DNA of 64,000 nucleotides from Aphelocoma coerulescens (taxonomy: Eukaryota; Chordata; Aves; Passeriformes; Corvidae), in the NCBI RefSeq assembly GCF_041296385.1, contig NW_027183785.1:1-64000 (forward strand). The letters are read 5' to 3'. The notes beneath the pieces were generated by a model. That model was not told the DNA's origin, searched no databases, and saw only the letters and a program-made list of their open reading frames with translations. Position numbers and translations under genes: made by a program. This document shows positions 32,101 through 40,600 of the stretch, in pieces (position 1 is the first letter of the stretch; each line of letters begins with the position of its first letter).

Positions 32101-33759
32101 CCTCACCTGGGACCCCCAAACCTCACCTGGGTCCCCCCAAACCCCACCTGGGACCCCCCAAGACCCCCCAAAACCCCTCCCCACACACCTGAACCCTACC
32201 CAGGGACCCCCCAAACCCCACCCGGGACCCCCCAAACCCCACCTGGGACCCCCCAAACCCCACCTGGGACCCCCCAAACCTCACCTGGGACCCCCAAACC
32301 CCACCTGAGCCCCCCCAAACCCCACCTGAGCCCCCCCCAGGCCCCCCGCCCCCTCACCTGGGGGGTCCCGGCGAAGGTGGACACGACGCTGACGGCGGCG
32401 CCCTCGGGGCCATCGAGCGGCGCCTCCGTCACCTGCACCACCCTGTAGGTCACCTGGGGGGCACAGGGGGGCACCTGAGGGCACCTGAGGGCACCTGAGG
32501 GGCACCTGAGGGCACCTGGGGGCACCTGGGGGGAGCTGGGGGCACCTGGGGGGCACCTGGGGGCACCTGGAGGGGACCTGAGGGCACCTGGAGGGGACCT
32601 GGGGGCACCTGAGGGCACCTGGCGGGGTCACGGTGCCAGGGACACCCCCGGTGGCCCCACCCTGGGGACCCTCCTGGTCACCCCAGGTGTGCCCCAGGTG
32701 CCCCCAGATGTGTCCTCAGCCCCTCCAGGTGTGCCCCAGGTGTGCCCAGGTGCCCCCAAGTGTGTCCCAGGTGCCCCTAGGTGTGCCCAGATGTGTCCCC
32801 AGCCCCTCCAGGTGTGCCCCAGGGGTGCCCAGGTGCCCCCAGGTGTGCCCAGGTGTGTCCCCAACCCCTCCAGCTGCCCCCACGGGTGCCCAGATGTGTC
32901 CCAGGTGCCCCCAGAGGTGTCCCCAGCCCCTCCAGGTGCCCCTAGATATGCCCAGGTGTGTCTCCAGCCCCTCCAGGTGTGTCCCAGGTGCCCCCAGATA
33001 TGCCCAGGTGTGTCCCCAGCCCCTCGAGGTGCCCCCAGGTGCCCCCAGGTGTGTCCCCAGCCCTTCCAGGTGTGCCCAGATGTCTCCTCAGGCCTTCCAG
33101 GTGCACCCAGATGTACCCAGGTGTATCCCAGGTGTGCCCAGGTGCCTCCAGGTGTGTCCCAGGTGCCCCTAGGTGTGCCCAGATGTGTCCCCAGCCCCTC
33201 GAGGTGCCCCCAGGCGCCCCCAGGTGCGTTCCCTGCCCTCCCAGGTGCCCCCAGGTGCCCCCAGGTGCATTCCCTGCCCTCCCAGGTGCGTTACCTGCCC
33301 GCCCAGGTGCCCCCAGGTGCCTCCAGGTGCGTTACCTGCCCGCCCAGGTGCCCCCAGGTGCGTTCCCTGCCCTCCCAAGTGCGTTCCCTGCCCTCCCAGG
33401 TGCCCCCAGGTGCCCCCAGGTGCCCCCAGGTGCCCCCAGGTGCGTTCCCTGCCCGCCCAGGTGCCCCCAGGTGCGTTCCCTGCCCTCCCAGGTGCCCCCA
33501 GGTGCCCCCAGGTGCCCCCAGGTGCGTTACCTGCCCGCCCAGGTGCCCCCAGGTGCCCCCAGGTGCGTTCCCTGCCCGCCCAGGTGCCCCCAGGTGCCCC
33601 CAGGTGCGTTACCTGCCCGCCCAGGTGCCCCCAGGTGCGTTACCTGCCCGCCGTTGCTCTCGCTCCGGAACTGGTACTGGAGCCCCCCCTCAGCGAAGGC
33701 CCCGGGGGGTCCCGGGACGGCGGCGACAGCAACGGAGCCCTCCCCTGCAGCCCCCTCCC
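20025..33759 (-). CDS. USF2: Upstream stimulatory factor 2 (USF2), left copy, 5' incomplete
   Basis: USF2 is a nuclear bHLH leucine-zipper factor that binds CACGTG E-boxes as a dimer. Eight coding exons are visible on the minus strand: 33,644-33,759, 32,358-32,453, 30,667-30,796, 28,792-28,885, 27,998-28,056, 26,432-26,526, 24,963-25,091 and 20,025-20,114. Every junction keeps phase and gives about 269 residues with no stop (human USF2 is 346). In order: activation-domain exons (LQYQFRSESNGGQ; VTYRVVQVTEAPLDG), the USF-specific region (QFYVMMTPQDVLQ), basic region (QHNEVERRRRDK), helix-loop-helix, leucine zipper, and C-terminus EGTPQ. It is USF2 rather than USF1 by the zipper (LQETFKEAERLQMDN) and ending. 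The N-terminal exons lie beyond the array at 33,783-36,875 or in the gap. A segment present in human USF2 between the second and third visible exons was not found. Confidence 0.92.
20115..24690. repeat. USF2 last intron array (AAATTCCCCCATTTCCACCCC), left copy
   Basis: Units of about 20-22 bp, AAATTCCCCCATTTCCACCCC and close variants, from about 20,280 to 24,690. A marker unit containing TTCTGCCGTTTCTACCCCG recurs roughly every 170-270 bp, giving a higher-order repeat (for example near 21,772, 22,026 and 22,281, spacing about 255 bp). The bases 20,115-20,280 are unique. The array gives stop-free frames over 1,000 codons long; none is a gene. Confidence 0.9.
24754..24763. promoter_or_regulatory. 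Perfect CArG box (CCAAATAAGG) in USF2 intron, left copy
   Basis: CCAAATAAGG fits CC(A/T)6GG, the SRF site. It sits in a 200-bp unique block with GC boxes (CCACGCCC, GGGGCGGGG), about 200 bp from the zipper exon. Conserved at 44,493-44,502. Confidence 0.4.
24855..24917. repeat. Short 15-16 bp repeat next to USF2 exon, left copy
   Basis: About four copies of TTTTTGGGGCGATTTTTAGG-like units. Mirror copy at 44,342-44,404. A young, small array in otherwise unique sequence beside the exon. Confidence 0.7.
24963..25091 (-). CDS. USF2: USF2 exon: helix 2 and start of zipper, left copy
   Basis: 43 codons, phase 0 at both ends, from SKGGILSKACDYVRELRQSN through QRLQETFKEAERLQMDNDLL to RQQ. Donor CAG|GTACCG. 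The intron just past the donor is one base shorter in a C run than in the right copy. Confidence 0.95.
25092..26431. repeat. USF2 intron array (CCCCCAAATCTCCCC), left copy
   Basis: Irregular C/A-rich units such as CCCCAAATCTCCCCCAAAATC, CAGGACCCCCCAAA and AATTTCCCCCC, from about 25,200 to 26,420. Imperfect larger repeats recur (25,290-25,480 resembles 25,540-25,790). The intron length of 1,340 bp is nearly equal to the right copy (1,333 bp), although internal block order differs. Confidence 0.85.
26432..26526 (-). CDS. USF2: USF2 exon: basic region and helix 1, left copy
   Basis: 95 bp; the first two bases complete a Val codon split by the intron. Encodes ERRRRDKINNWIVQLSKIIP then DCGAESGKSGA. 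Donor is GCG|GTCAGC, a less common GTCAG form. The Glu and Arg residues of the basic region that contact CACGTG are intact. Confidence 0.95.
26527..27690. repeat. USF2 intron array (GGTTTGGGGCCGGTTTGGGG), left copy
   Basis: Units of about 10-11 bp, GGTTTGGGGC(C/A), organised in 21-32 bp pairs, some with TTCGAGCC. It begins within about 10 bp of the exon acceptor. Mirror: 41,745-42,730. Confidence 0.9.
27691..27997. other. Unique spacer and CAGGTGCCCC repeats before USF2 exon, left copy
   Basis: 27,691-27,835 is non-repetitive and conserved at 41,590-41,740 (contains GTGACTTTGGAGTCCTTCAG). 27,836-27,997 is a short CCCCAGGTGCCCC array running up to the exon donor. No exon is seen in the unique part. 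Confidence 0.6.
27998..28056 (-). CDS. USF2: USF2 exon: start of basic region, left copy
   Basis: 59 bp with a split codon at each end. Encodes KLEGPRVPRDERRRAQHNE. Acceptor CCTGCAG, donor AGG|GTGAGG. The His and Glu of the DNA-contacting HNE are here. Confidence 0.94.
28057..28791. repeat. USF2 intron array (GTGCCCAGGTGTGCCCC), left copy
   Basis: Two neighbouring families: GTGTGCCCAGGTGTGCCCC units (28,075-28,430), then CCCCAGGTGCCCCCAGCTCC units (28,450-28,791). The intron is 735 bp versus 646 bp in the right copy. Confidence 0.88.
28792..28885 (-). CDS. USF2: USF2 exon: USF-specific region, left copy
   Basis: 94 bp, 30 full codons plus split codons. Encodes QFYVMMTPQDVLQAGGGAPR then GLAPHGHPYS. 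This USF-specific region is a hallmark of USF1/USF2 and supports activation. Donor ACC|GTGAGT. Confidence 0.95.
28886..30666. repeat. USF2 intron array (CCCCCAGGTGCCCCCAGCTCC), left copy
   Basis: Units CCCCCAGGTGC, CCCCCAGCTCC, CCCCCAGGTAC and CCCCCAAGTGC fill about 29,000-30,660. The intron is 1,781 bp here but only 759 bp in the right copy, the largest proportional length difference among the introns. Confidence 0.9.
30667..30796 (-). CDS. USF2: USF2 exon with QNPFSNGGSP, left copy
   Basis: 130 bp: AVLQNPFSNGGSPGSEGGAE then ARLTWGGEGAVALQADPALG and QAG. Donor GGAG|GTAAGG. AVLQNPFSNGGSP matches the conserved USF2 segment; the second half is divergent. Confidence 0.93.
30830..32340. repeat. 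USF2 intron: two adjacent arrays, left copy
   Basis: 30,830-31,600 has units such as AGACCCCCAGGGACCCCCC with AAAAACCCCCAG and CCCGAGCCCGGG. 31,600-32,340 has CTCACCTGGGACCCCCCAAAC. On the USF2 strand the second family reads CCCAG|GTGAGGTTTGGGG, that is, many copies of a donor-like site just downstream of a real exon donor. Confidence 0.9.
32358..32453 (-). CDS. USF2: USF2 exon VTYRVVQ, left copy
   Basis: 96 bp, phase 0 at both ends: VTYRVVQVTEAPLDGPEGAA then VSVVSTFAGTPQ. Donor CAG|GTGAGG. VTYRVVQVT and AVSVVST are strongly conserved in USF2. Confidence 0.95.
32454..33643 (-). repeat. USF2 intron array carrying duplicated donor sites
   Basis: Units of CAGGTGCCCC and CAGGTGTGCCCAG type. Between 33,230 and 33,643 units contain GCGTTACCTGCCCGCC, the reverse complement of the neighbouring exon's donor GGCGGGCAG|GTAACGC. 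Exact extra copies of CAG|GTAACGC lie with boundaries at 33,294/33,295, 33,335/33,336, 33,530/33,531 and 33,612/33,613. Other units read GCGTTCCC, where GT has become GG. Only the first 215 bp or so have a right-arm partner. Confidence 0.88.
33644..33759 (-). CDS. USF2: USF2 most 5' visible exon (LQYQFRSESNGGQ), left copy only
   Basis: 38 codons after two bases of a split codon, ending SESNGGQ before donor CAG|GTAACG. LQYQFRSESNGGQ matches the conserved USF2 segment that joins to VTYRVVQ; SVAVAAV aligns loosely with the segment before it. The acceptor is uncertain: 33,759 is used here, and another AG would start the exon at 33,744 in the same frame. No partner exists in the right arm, which begins downstream of it. 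Confidence 0.85.
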
Positions 33760-33782
33760 CTGCGGGACCCCGAGCCACGGGT

Positions 33783-36700
33783 CAGCCCCAAAACAGCCCA
33801 AAATGGCCCCAAAAACAGCCCCAAAACAGCCCCAAAATAGCCCCAAAAATGGCCCCCAAAACAGCCCCAAAACCGCCCCAAAATAGCCCAAAATGGCCCC
33901 AAAAACCAGCACCAAATCAGCCCCAAAACAGCCCCAAACTGTCCCAAAACAACCCAAAACTGTCCCAAAACAGCCCAAAATAGCCCCAAAACAGCCCCAA
34001 AATCAGCCCCAAAACCATCACAAAACAGCCCCAAAACAGCCCCAAAACCAGCACCAAATCAGCCCCAAAACCGCCCCAAAATAGCCCCAAAAATGGCCCC
34101 AAAACAGCCCCAAAACCAGCACCAAATCAGCCCCAAAATAGCCCTAAAAATGGCCCCAAAACTGCCCCAAAACCAGCCCCAAAAGAGCCCAAAATGGCCC
34201 CAAAAACAGCGCCAAAACAGCCCCAAAATAGCCCCAAAAGAGCCCAAAATGGCCCCAAAAACAGCGCCAAAACCATCCCAAAATAGCCCAAAATGGCCCC
34301 AAAAACCAGCACCAAAACAGCCCCAAAATAGCCCCAAAAACGGCCCCAAAAACAGCCCCAAAGCCATCCCAAAACAGCCCCAAAACCAGCACCAAAACAG
34401 CCCCAAAACAGCCCCAAACTGTCCCAAAACAACCCAAAACTGTCCCAAAACAGCCCAAAATAGCCCCAAAACAGCCCCAAAATCAGCCCCAAAACCATCA
34501 CAAAACAGCCCCAAAACCGCCCCAAAACCAGCACCAAATCAGCCCCAAAACCGCCCCAAAATAGCCCCAAAAATGGCCCCCAAAACAGCCCCAAAGCCAT
34601 CCCAAAACAGCCCCAAAACCGCCCCAAAATAGCCCCAAAAATGGCCCCAAAAACAGCCCCAAAACCATCCCAAAACAGCCCCAAAACCAGCACCAAAACA
34701 GCCCCAAAACTGCCCCAAAACAGCCCCAAACTGTCCCAAAACAGCCCAAAATAGCCCCAAAACAGCCCCAAAATCAGCCCCAAAACCAGCACCAAATCAG
34801 CCCCAAAACTGCCCCAAAATAGCCCCAAAAATGGCCCCCAAAACAGCCCCAAAGCCATCCCAAAACAGCACCAAAACCGCCCCAAAACAGCCCCAAAAAT
34901 GACCCCCAAAACAGCCCCAAACGGCCCCAAAACCAGCCCCAAAACAGCCCCAAAACGGCCCCAAAAGAGCCCCAAACCGGCCCCAAAACCAGTGCCAAAA
35001 TAGCCCCAAAATAGCCCTAAAAATGACCCCAAAACTGCCCCAAAACCATCCCAAAACGGCCCCAAAACAGCCCTAAAAATGACCCCAAAAGGCCCCAAAA
35101 CAGCCACAGAAATGGCCCCAAAATGGCCCCAAAACAGCCCTAAAAATGACCCCAAAACAGCCCCAAACTGGCCCCAAAACCAGCACCAGAACTGCCCCAA
35201 AACAGCCCTAAATTTACCCCAAAATAGCCCTAAAAATGGCCCCAAAACCGGCCCCAAAATAGCCTGAAAACAGCCCGAAAAACAGCCCCAAAACCAGCAC
35301 CAAAACAGCCCCAAAATAGCCACAAAATGAGCACCAAAATGGCCCCAAAACCAGTATGAAAATAGCCCCAAAATAACCCTAAAGTAGCCCCAAAACAGCC
35401 CCAAACGGCCCCAAACAGCCCTAAAAATGGCCCCAAAATGGCCCCAAAACACCCACAAAGATGGCCCCAAAATGGCCCCAAAACCAGCGCCAAAATGGCC
35501 CCAAAATAACCCAAAATAGCCCCAAAACACCCACAAAGATGGCCCCAAAACCGCCCCAAAACCAGCCCCAAAACAGGCACTAAAATAGGCACAAAACAGC
35601 CCAAAAAAGGCACAAAACTCGTGCCAAAGTAGCCCTAAAAACAGCCCCAAAATAGCCCTAAAAATGGCCCCAAAACAGCCTCAAAATAGCCGTAAAAATG
35701 GCCCAAAAATAACCCCAAACGGCCCCAAAACCAGCGCCAAAATAGTCCTAAAAATGGCCCCTAAACAGCCACAAAAACGGCCCCAAAATAGCCCTAAAAC
35801 AGCCCTAAAAATGGCCCAAAACAGCCCCAAAAATGGCCCCAAACCAACCCCAAAACAGCCCAAAAATAGCCCTAAAAAGGGCCCCAAAACCAGCGCAAAA
35901 ATAGCCCTAAAATGGCCCCAAAACAGCTCTAAAAGTGGCCCCAAAACAGCCCAAAAATAGCCCTAAAAATGGTCTCAAAACACCCCCAAAAATGGCCCCA
36001 AACCAGCCCCAAAATGGCCCTAAAAATGGCCCCAAAATAACCCCAAAACCGCCCCAAACCAGCCCCAAAATAGGCCTAAAAGTGGCCCAAAAACGGCCCC
36101 AAAACAGCCACAAAACCGCACCAAAATAATCCAAAAATAGGCCTAAAATGGCTCCAAAATAGGCCTAAAATAGCCCTAAAACCAGCCCCAAAACGGCCCC
36201 AAAACAGCCCCCAAAATGGCACCAAAATGGCGCCAAAACAGCCCAAAAATAGCCCTAAAAATGGCCCCAAAATCGCCCTAAAAGTGGCCCCAAAACGGCC
36301 CTAAAAGGGCCCCAAAAGAGCCACAGAAATGGCCCCAAAACGGCCCCAAAACAGCCCAAAAATAGCCCCAAAGATGGCCCCAAAATAGCCCCAAAAAACA
36401 GCGCAAAAATAGCCCTAAAATAGCTCCAAAACAACTCTAAAAATGGCCCAAAACCAGCCCAAAAATAGCCCTAAAAATGGCCCCAAAATAGCCCCAAACC
36501 AGCCCAAAATAGGCCTAAAAGTGGCCCAAAACCAGCCCCAAAAACGCCCCAAAACAGCCCAAAAATAGGCCCTAAAAATGGCCCCAAAACAGCCCCAAAA
36601 TGGCGCCAAAATAGCCCCAAAACTGCCTCAAAATAGCCCTAAAAATGGCCCCAAAATTGCCCTAAAAGTGGCCCCAAAATAACCACAAAAATGGCCCCAA

Positions 36701-36875
36701 AATAGCCCCAAAACCAGCACCAAAACAGCCCCAAAAGTGGCTCTAAAATAACCCGAAATAGCCCCAAAATAGCCCTAAAAATACCCCCAAAAATGGTCCC
36801 AAAACAGCCCCAAAATAGCCCTAAAAATAGCCCTAAAATAACCCAAAATAGCCCAAAAATAGCCCTAAAAATAGC
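33783..36875. repeat. 11-13 bp array (CCCCAAAACAGC) running into the assembly gap
   Basis: Units such as CCCCAAAACAGC, CCCCAAAATGGC and CCCCAAAACCAGC, becoming more degenerate (CCTAAAAATGGC) toward the gap. A block of about 480 bp is duplicated (near 33,910-34,100 and 34,395-34,580). It stands where the 5' part of USF2 should be, so it is probably a large upstream intron. No exon was found in it. Confidence 0.85.
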
Positions 36876-37375
36876 NNNNNNNNNNNNNNNNNNNNNNNNN
36901 NNNNNNNNNNNNNNNNNNNNNNNNNNNNNNNNNNNNNNNNNNNNNNNNNNNNNNNNNNNNNNNNNNNNNNNNNNNNNNNNNNNNNNNNNNNNNNNNNNNN
37001 NNNNNNNNNNNNNNNNNNNNNNNNNNNNNNNNNNNNNNNNNNNNNNNNNNNNNNNNNNNNNNNNNNNNNNNNNNNNNNNNNNNNNNNNNNNNNNNNNNNN
37101 NNNNNNNNNNNNNNNNNNNNNNNNNNNNNNNNNNNNNNNNNNNNNNNNNNNNNNNNNNNNNNNNNNNNNNNNNNNNNNNNNNNNNNNNNNNNNNNNNNNN
37201 NNNNNNNNNNNNNNNNNNNNNNNNNNNNNNNNNNNNNNNNNNNNNNNNNNNNNNNNNNNNNNNNNNNNNNNNNNNNNNNNNNNNNNNNNNNNNNNNNNNN
37301 NNNNNNNNNNNNNNNNNNNNNNNNNNNNNNNNNNNNNNNNNNNNNNNNNNNNNNNNNNNNNNNNNNNNNNNNNNN
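36876..37375. other. Assembly gap, exactly 500 N
   Basis: A run of exactly 500 N, a conventional fixed size for a gap of unknown length. It separates the two inverted arms. The sequence on its right corresponds to reverse-complemented left-arm sequence ending at about 32,669, so the two sides are not a simple continuation. Confidence 0.99.
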
Positions 37376-37591
37376 GTCCCCAGGGTGGGGCCACCGGGGG
37401 TGTCCCTGGCACCGTGACCCCGCCAGGTGCCCTCAGGTGCCCCCAGGTCCCCTCCAGGTGCCCTCAGGTCCCCTCCAGGTGCCCCCAGGTGCCCCCCAGG
37501 TGCCCCCAGCTCCCCCCAGCTCCCCCCAGCTCCCCCCAGGTGCCCCCAGGTGCCCCCCAGGTGCCCTCAGGTGCCCCCCTGTGCCCCCCAG
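37376..37591. repeat. Start of right arm: intron fragment with CAGGTGCCCC units
   Basis: 37,376 onward is the reverse complement of 32,669 and down. It holds about 215 bp of the intron before the VTYRVVQ exon, mostly CCCCAGGTGCCCC and CCCCCAGCTCC units. The upstream exon seen in the left arm is missing from this contig. Confidence 0.85.
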
Positions 37592-37687
37592 GTGACCTAC
37601 AGGGTGGTGCAGGTGACGGAGGCGCCGCTCGATGGCCCCGAGGGCGCCGCCGTCAGCGTCGTGTCCACCTTCGCCGGGACCCCCCAG
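37592..37687 (+). CDS. USF2: USF2 exon VTYRVVQ, right copy
   Basis: 32 codons between CCCCCCAG and CAG|GTGAGG. Same protein as 32,358-32,453. Confidence 0.95.
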
Positions 37688-40600
37688 GTGAGGGGGCGGG
37701 GGGCCTGGGGGGGGCTCAGGTGGGGTTTGGGGGGTCCCAGGTGGGGTTTGGGGGGGTCCCAGGTGAGGTTGGGGGGTCCCAGGTGGGGTTTGGGGGGTCC
37801 CAGGTGAGGTTTGGGGGGTCCCAGGTGGGGTTTGGGGGGTCCCAGGTGGGGTTTGGGGGTCCAGGTGAGGTTTGGGGGGTCCCAGGTGGGGTTTGGGGGG
37901 TCCAGGTGAGGTTTGGGGGGTCCCAGGTGGGTCCCAGGTGAGGTTTGGGGGGTCCCAGGTGGGGTTTGGGGGGTCCCAGGTGGGGTTTGGGGGTCCCAGG
38001 TGGGGTTTGGGGGGTCCCGGGTGGGGTTTGGAGGGTCCCTGGGTGGGGTTCAGGTGTGTGGGGAGGGGTTTTGGGGGGTCTTGGGGGGTCCCAGGTGGGG
38101 TTTGGGGGTCCCAGGTGAGGTTTGGGGGGACCCAGGTGGGGGTTTGGGGTTCCCAGGTGGGGTTTGGGGTTCCCAGGTGAGGTTTGGGGGGTCCCAGGTG
38201 AGGTTTGGGGGGTCCCGGGTGGGGTTTGGGGGGTCCCAGGTGGGTCCCAGGTGGGGTTTGGGGGGTCTCAGGTGGGTCCCAGGTGGGGTTTGGGGGGTCC
38301 CAGGTGAGGTTTGGGGGTCCCAGGTGAGGTTTGGGGGGTCTCAGTGGGGTTTAGGGGGTCCCAGGTGGGGTTTGGGGGGTCTCAGGTGGGGTTTGGGGGG
38401 TCCAGGTGGGGTTTGGGGTCCCAGGTGGGGTTTGGGGGGTCCCAGGTGAGGTTTGGGGGGTCCCAGGTGAGGTTTGGGGGGTCCCAGTTGAGGTTTGGGG
38501 GGGTCCAGGGTGGGGTTTGGGGGGTCCCAGGTGGGTCCCAGGGGGGGTTTGGGGGGTCTCAGGTGGGGTTTGGGGGGTCCCAGGTGGGGTTTGGGGGGTC
38601 CAGGTGAGGTTTGGGGTCCCAGGTGGGGTTTGGGGGGTCCTAGGTGAGGTTTGCGGGTCCCAGGTGAGGTTTGGGGGGTCCCAGGTGGGGTTTGGGGGGG
38701 TCCCAGGTGGGGTTTGGGGGGTCCCAGGTGGGTCCCAGGTGGGGTTTGGGGGGTCCCAGGTGGGGTTTGGGGGTCCCGGGGGGGTTTGGGGGTCCCAGGT
38801 GAGGTTTGGGGGGTCTCAGGTGGGGTTTAGGGGGGTCCCAGGTGAGGTTTGGGGGGTCCCAGGTGGGGTTTGGGGGGTCTCAGGTGGGGTTCAGGTGTGT
38901 GGGGAGGGGTTTTGGGGGGTCTTGGGGGTCCCAGGTGGGGTTTGGGGGGTCCCAGGTGAGGTTTGGGGGTCCCAGGTGGGTCCCAGGTGAGTTTTTGGGG
39001 GGTCCCAGTGGGGATTTCGGGGTCTCCCAGGCTCGGGGGTTTTGGGGGGTCTCTGGGGTCTCAGGGGGTTTTTGGGGGGGTCCCTGGGGGTCCCTGTCGG
39101 TTTTGGGGGGTCCCTGGAGGCCTCAGGGGGTTTTTGGGGGGGTTTCAGTGGGGATTTTGGGGTCTCCCGAGCTCGGGGGTTCCTGGGGGTCTCTGGGGGT
39201 TTTTGGGGAGTCTCGGGGGGTTTTTGGGGGTCCCTGGGGGGGTCTCTGGAGGTTTTTGGGTGTCTCTGGGGTCCCTGGGGGTTTTTGGGGGGGTCTCTGG
39301 AGGTTTTTGGGTGTCCCTGGGGGTCCCTGGGGGTTTTTGGGGGGTCTCCCGGGCTCGGGGGGTCCTGGGGGGTCCCTGGGGGTTTTTGGGGAGTCTCTGG
39401 GGGGTCTCCCGGGCTCGGGGGGTCCTGGGGGTTTTTGGGGGGGTCTCTGGGGGTTTTTTGGGTGTCCCTGGGGGTCTCTGGGGGTTTTTGGGGGGTCTCC
39501 CAGGCTCGGGGGTCCCTGTGGGTCCCTGGGGGGTCCCTGGCGGTTTTTGGGGTTTTTGGGGGGTCTCTGGGGGTCTCCCAGGCTCGGGGGTCCCTGTGGG
39601 TCCCTGGGGGTCCGTGGGGGTTTTTGGGGGGGGTCTCAGGGGGTCTGAGGTGCCGCCCCTCCCCCCAGGCCGTGCTGCAGAACCCCTTCAGCAACGGGGG
39701 CAGCCCCGGCAGCGAGGGCGGGGCCGAGGCCCGGCTCACCTGGGGGGGGGAGGGGGCGGTGGCTCTGCAGGCCGACCCCGCCCTGGGGCAGGCAGGAGGT
39801 AAGGGGGCACCTGGGGGGCACCTGGGGGCACCTGGGGGTACCTGGGGGCACCTGGGGGGCACCTGGGGGGCACCTGGGGGCACCTGGGGGCACCTGGGGG
39901 CACTTGGGGGGCAGCTGGGGGGCAGCTGGGGGGCACCTGGGGGCACCTGGGGGCAACTGGGGGGCACCTGGGGGGCACCTGGGGCACCTGGGGGGCACCT
40001 GGGGGGAGCTGGGGGCAACTGGGGGGAGCTGGGGGGCACCTGGGGGAGCTGGGGGGCACCTGGGGCACCTGGGGGTACCTGGGGGCACCTGGGGGGCACC
40101 TGGGGGAGCTGGAGGCACCTGGGGGTACCTGGGGGGGAATGGGGCACACCTGGGGGCACCTGGGGGGCACCTGAGGGTACCTGGGGGCACTTGGGGGGAG
40201 CTGGGGGGCACCTGGGGGGTACCTGGGGGGGAATGGGGCACACCTGGGGGGCACCTGGGGGGTACCTGGGGGCACCTGGGGACACCTGGGGGCACCTGGG
40301 GGGAGCTGGGAGGACCTGGGGGGCACCTGGGGGGTACCTGGGGGTACCTGGGGCACACCTGAGGGCACCTGGGGGCAGCTGGGGGGGGGAATGGGGGCAC
40401 CTGGGGGTACCTGGGCACAGCTGGGGGGCACCTGGGGGCACCTGGGGGGGGAAAAGCCACACCTGGGCACAGCTGGGGGGGGATCCCGTGTGCTGTGGGT
40501 GCCCAGGTGCGTGCCCAGGTGTGCCCAGGTGTGTGCCAGCTCTGTCCCCTCCCCCAGGGCAGTTCTATGTGATGATGACCCCTCAGGACGTGCTCCAGGC

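Noticed and set aside
36876..37375. Open frames spanning the gap
   Set aside because: The residues are unknown bases; the frames join unrelated sequence across 500 N.
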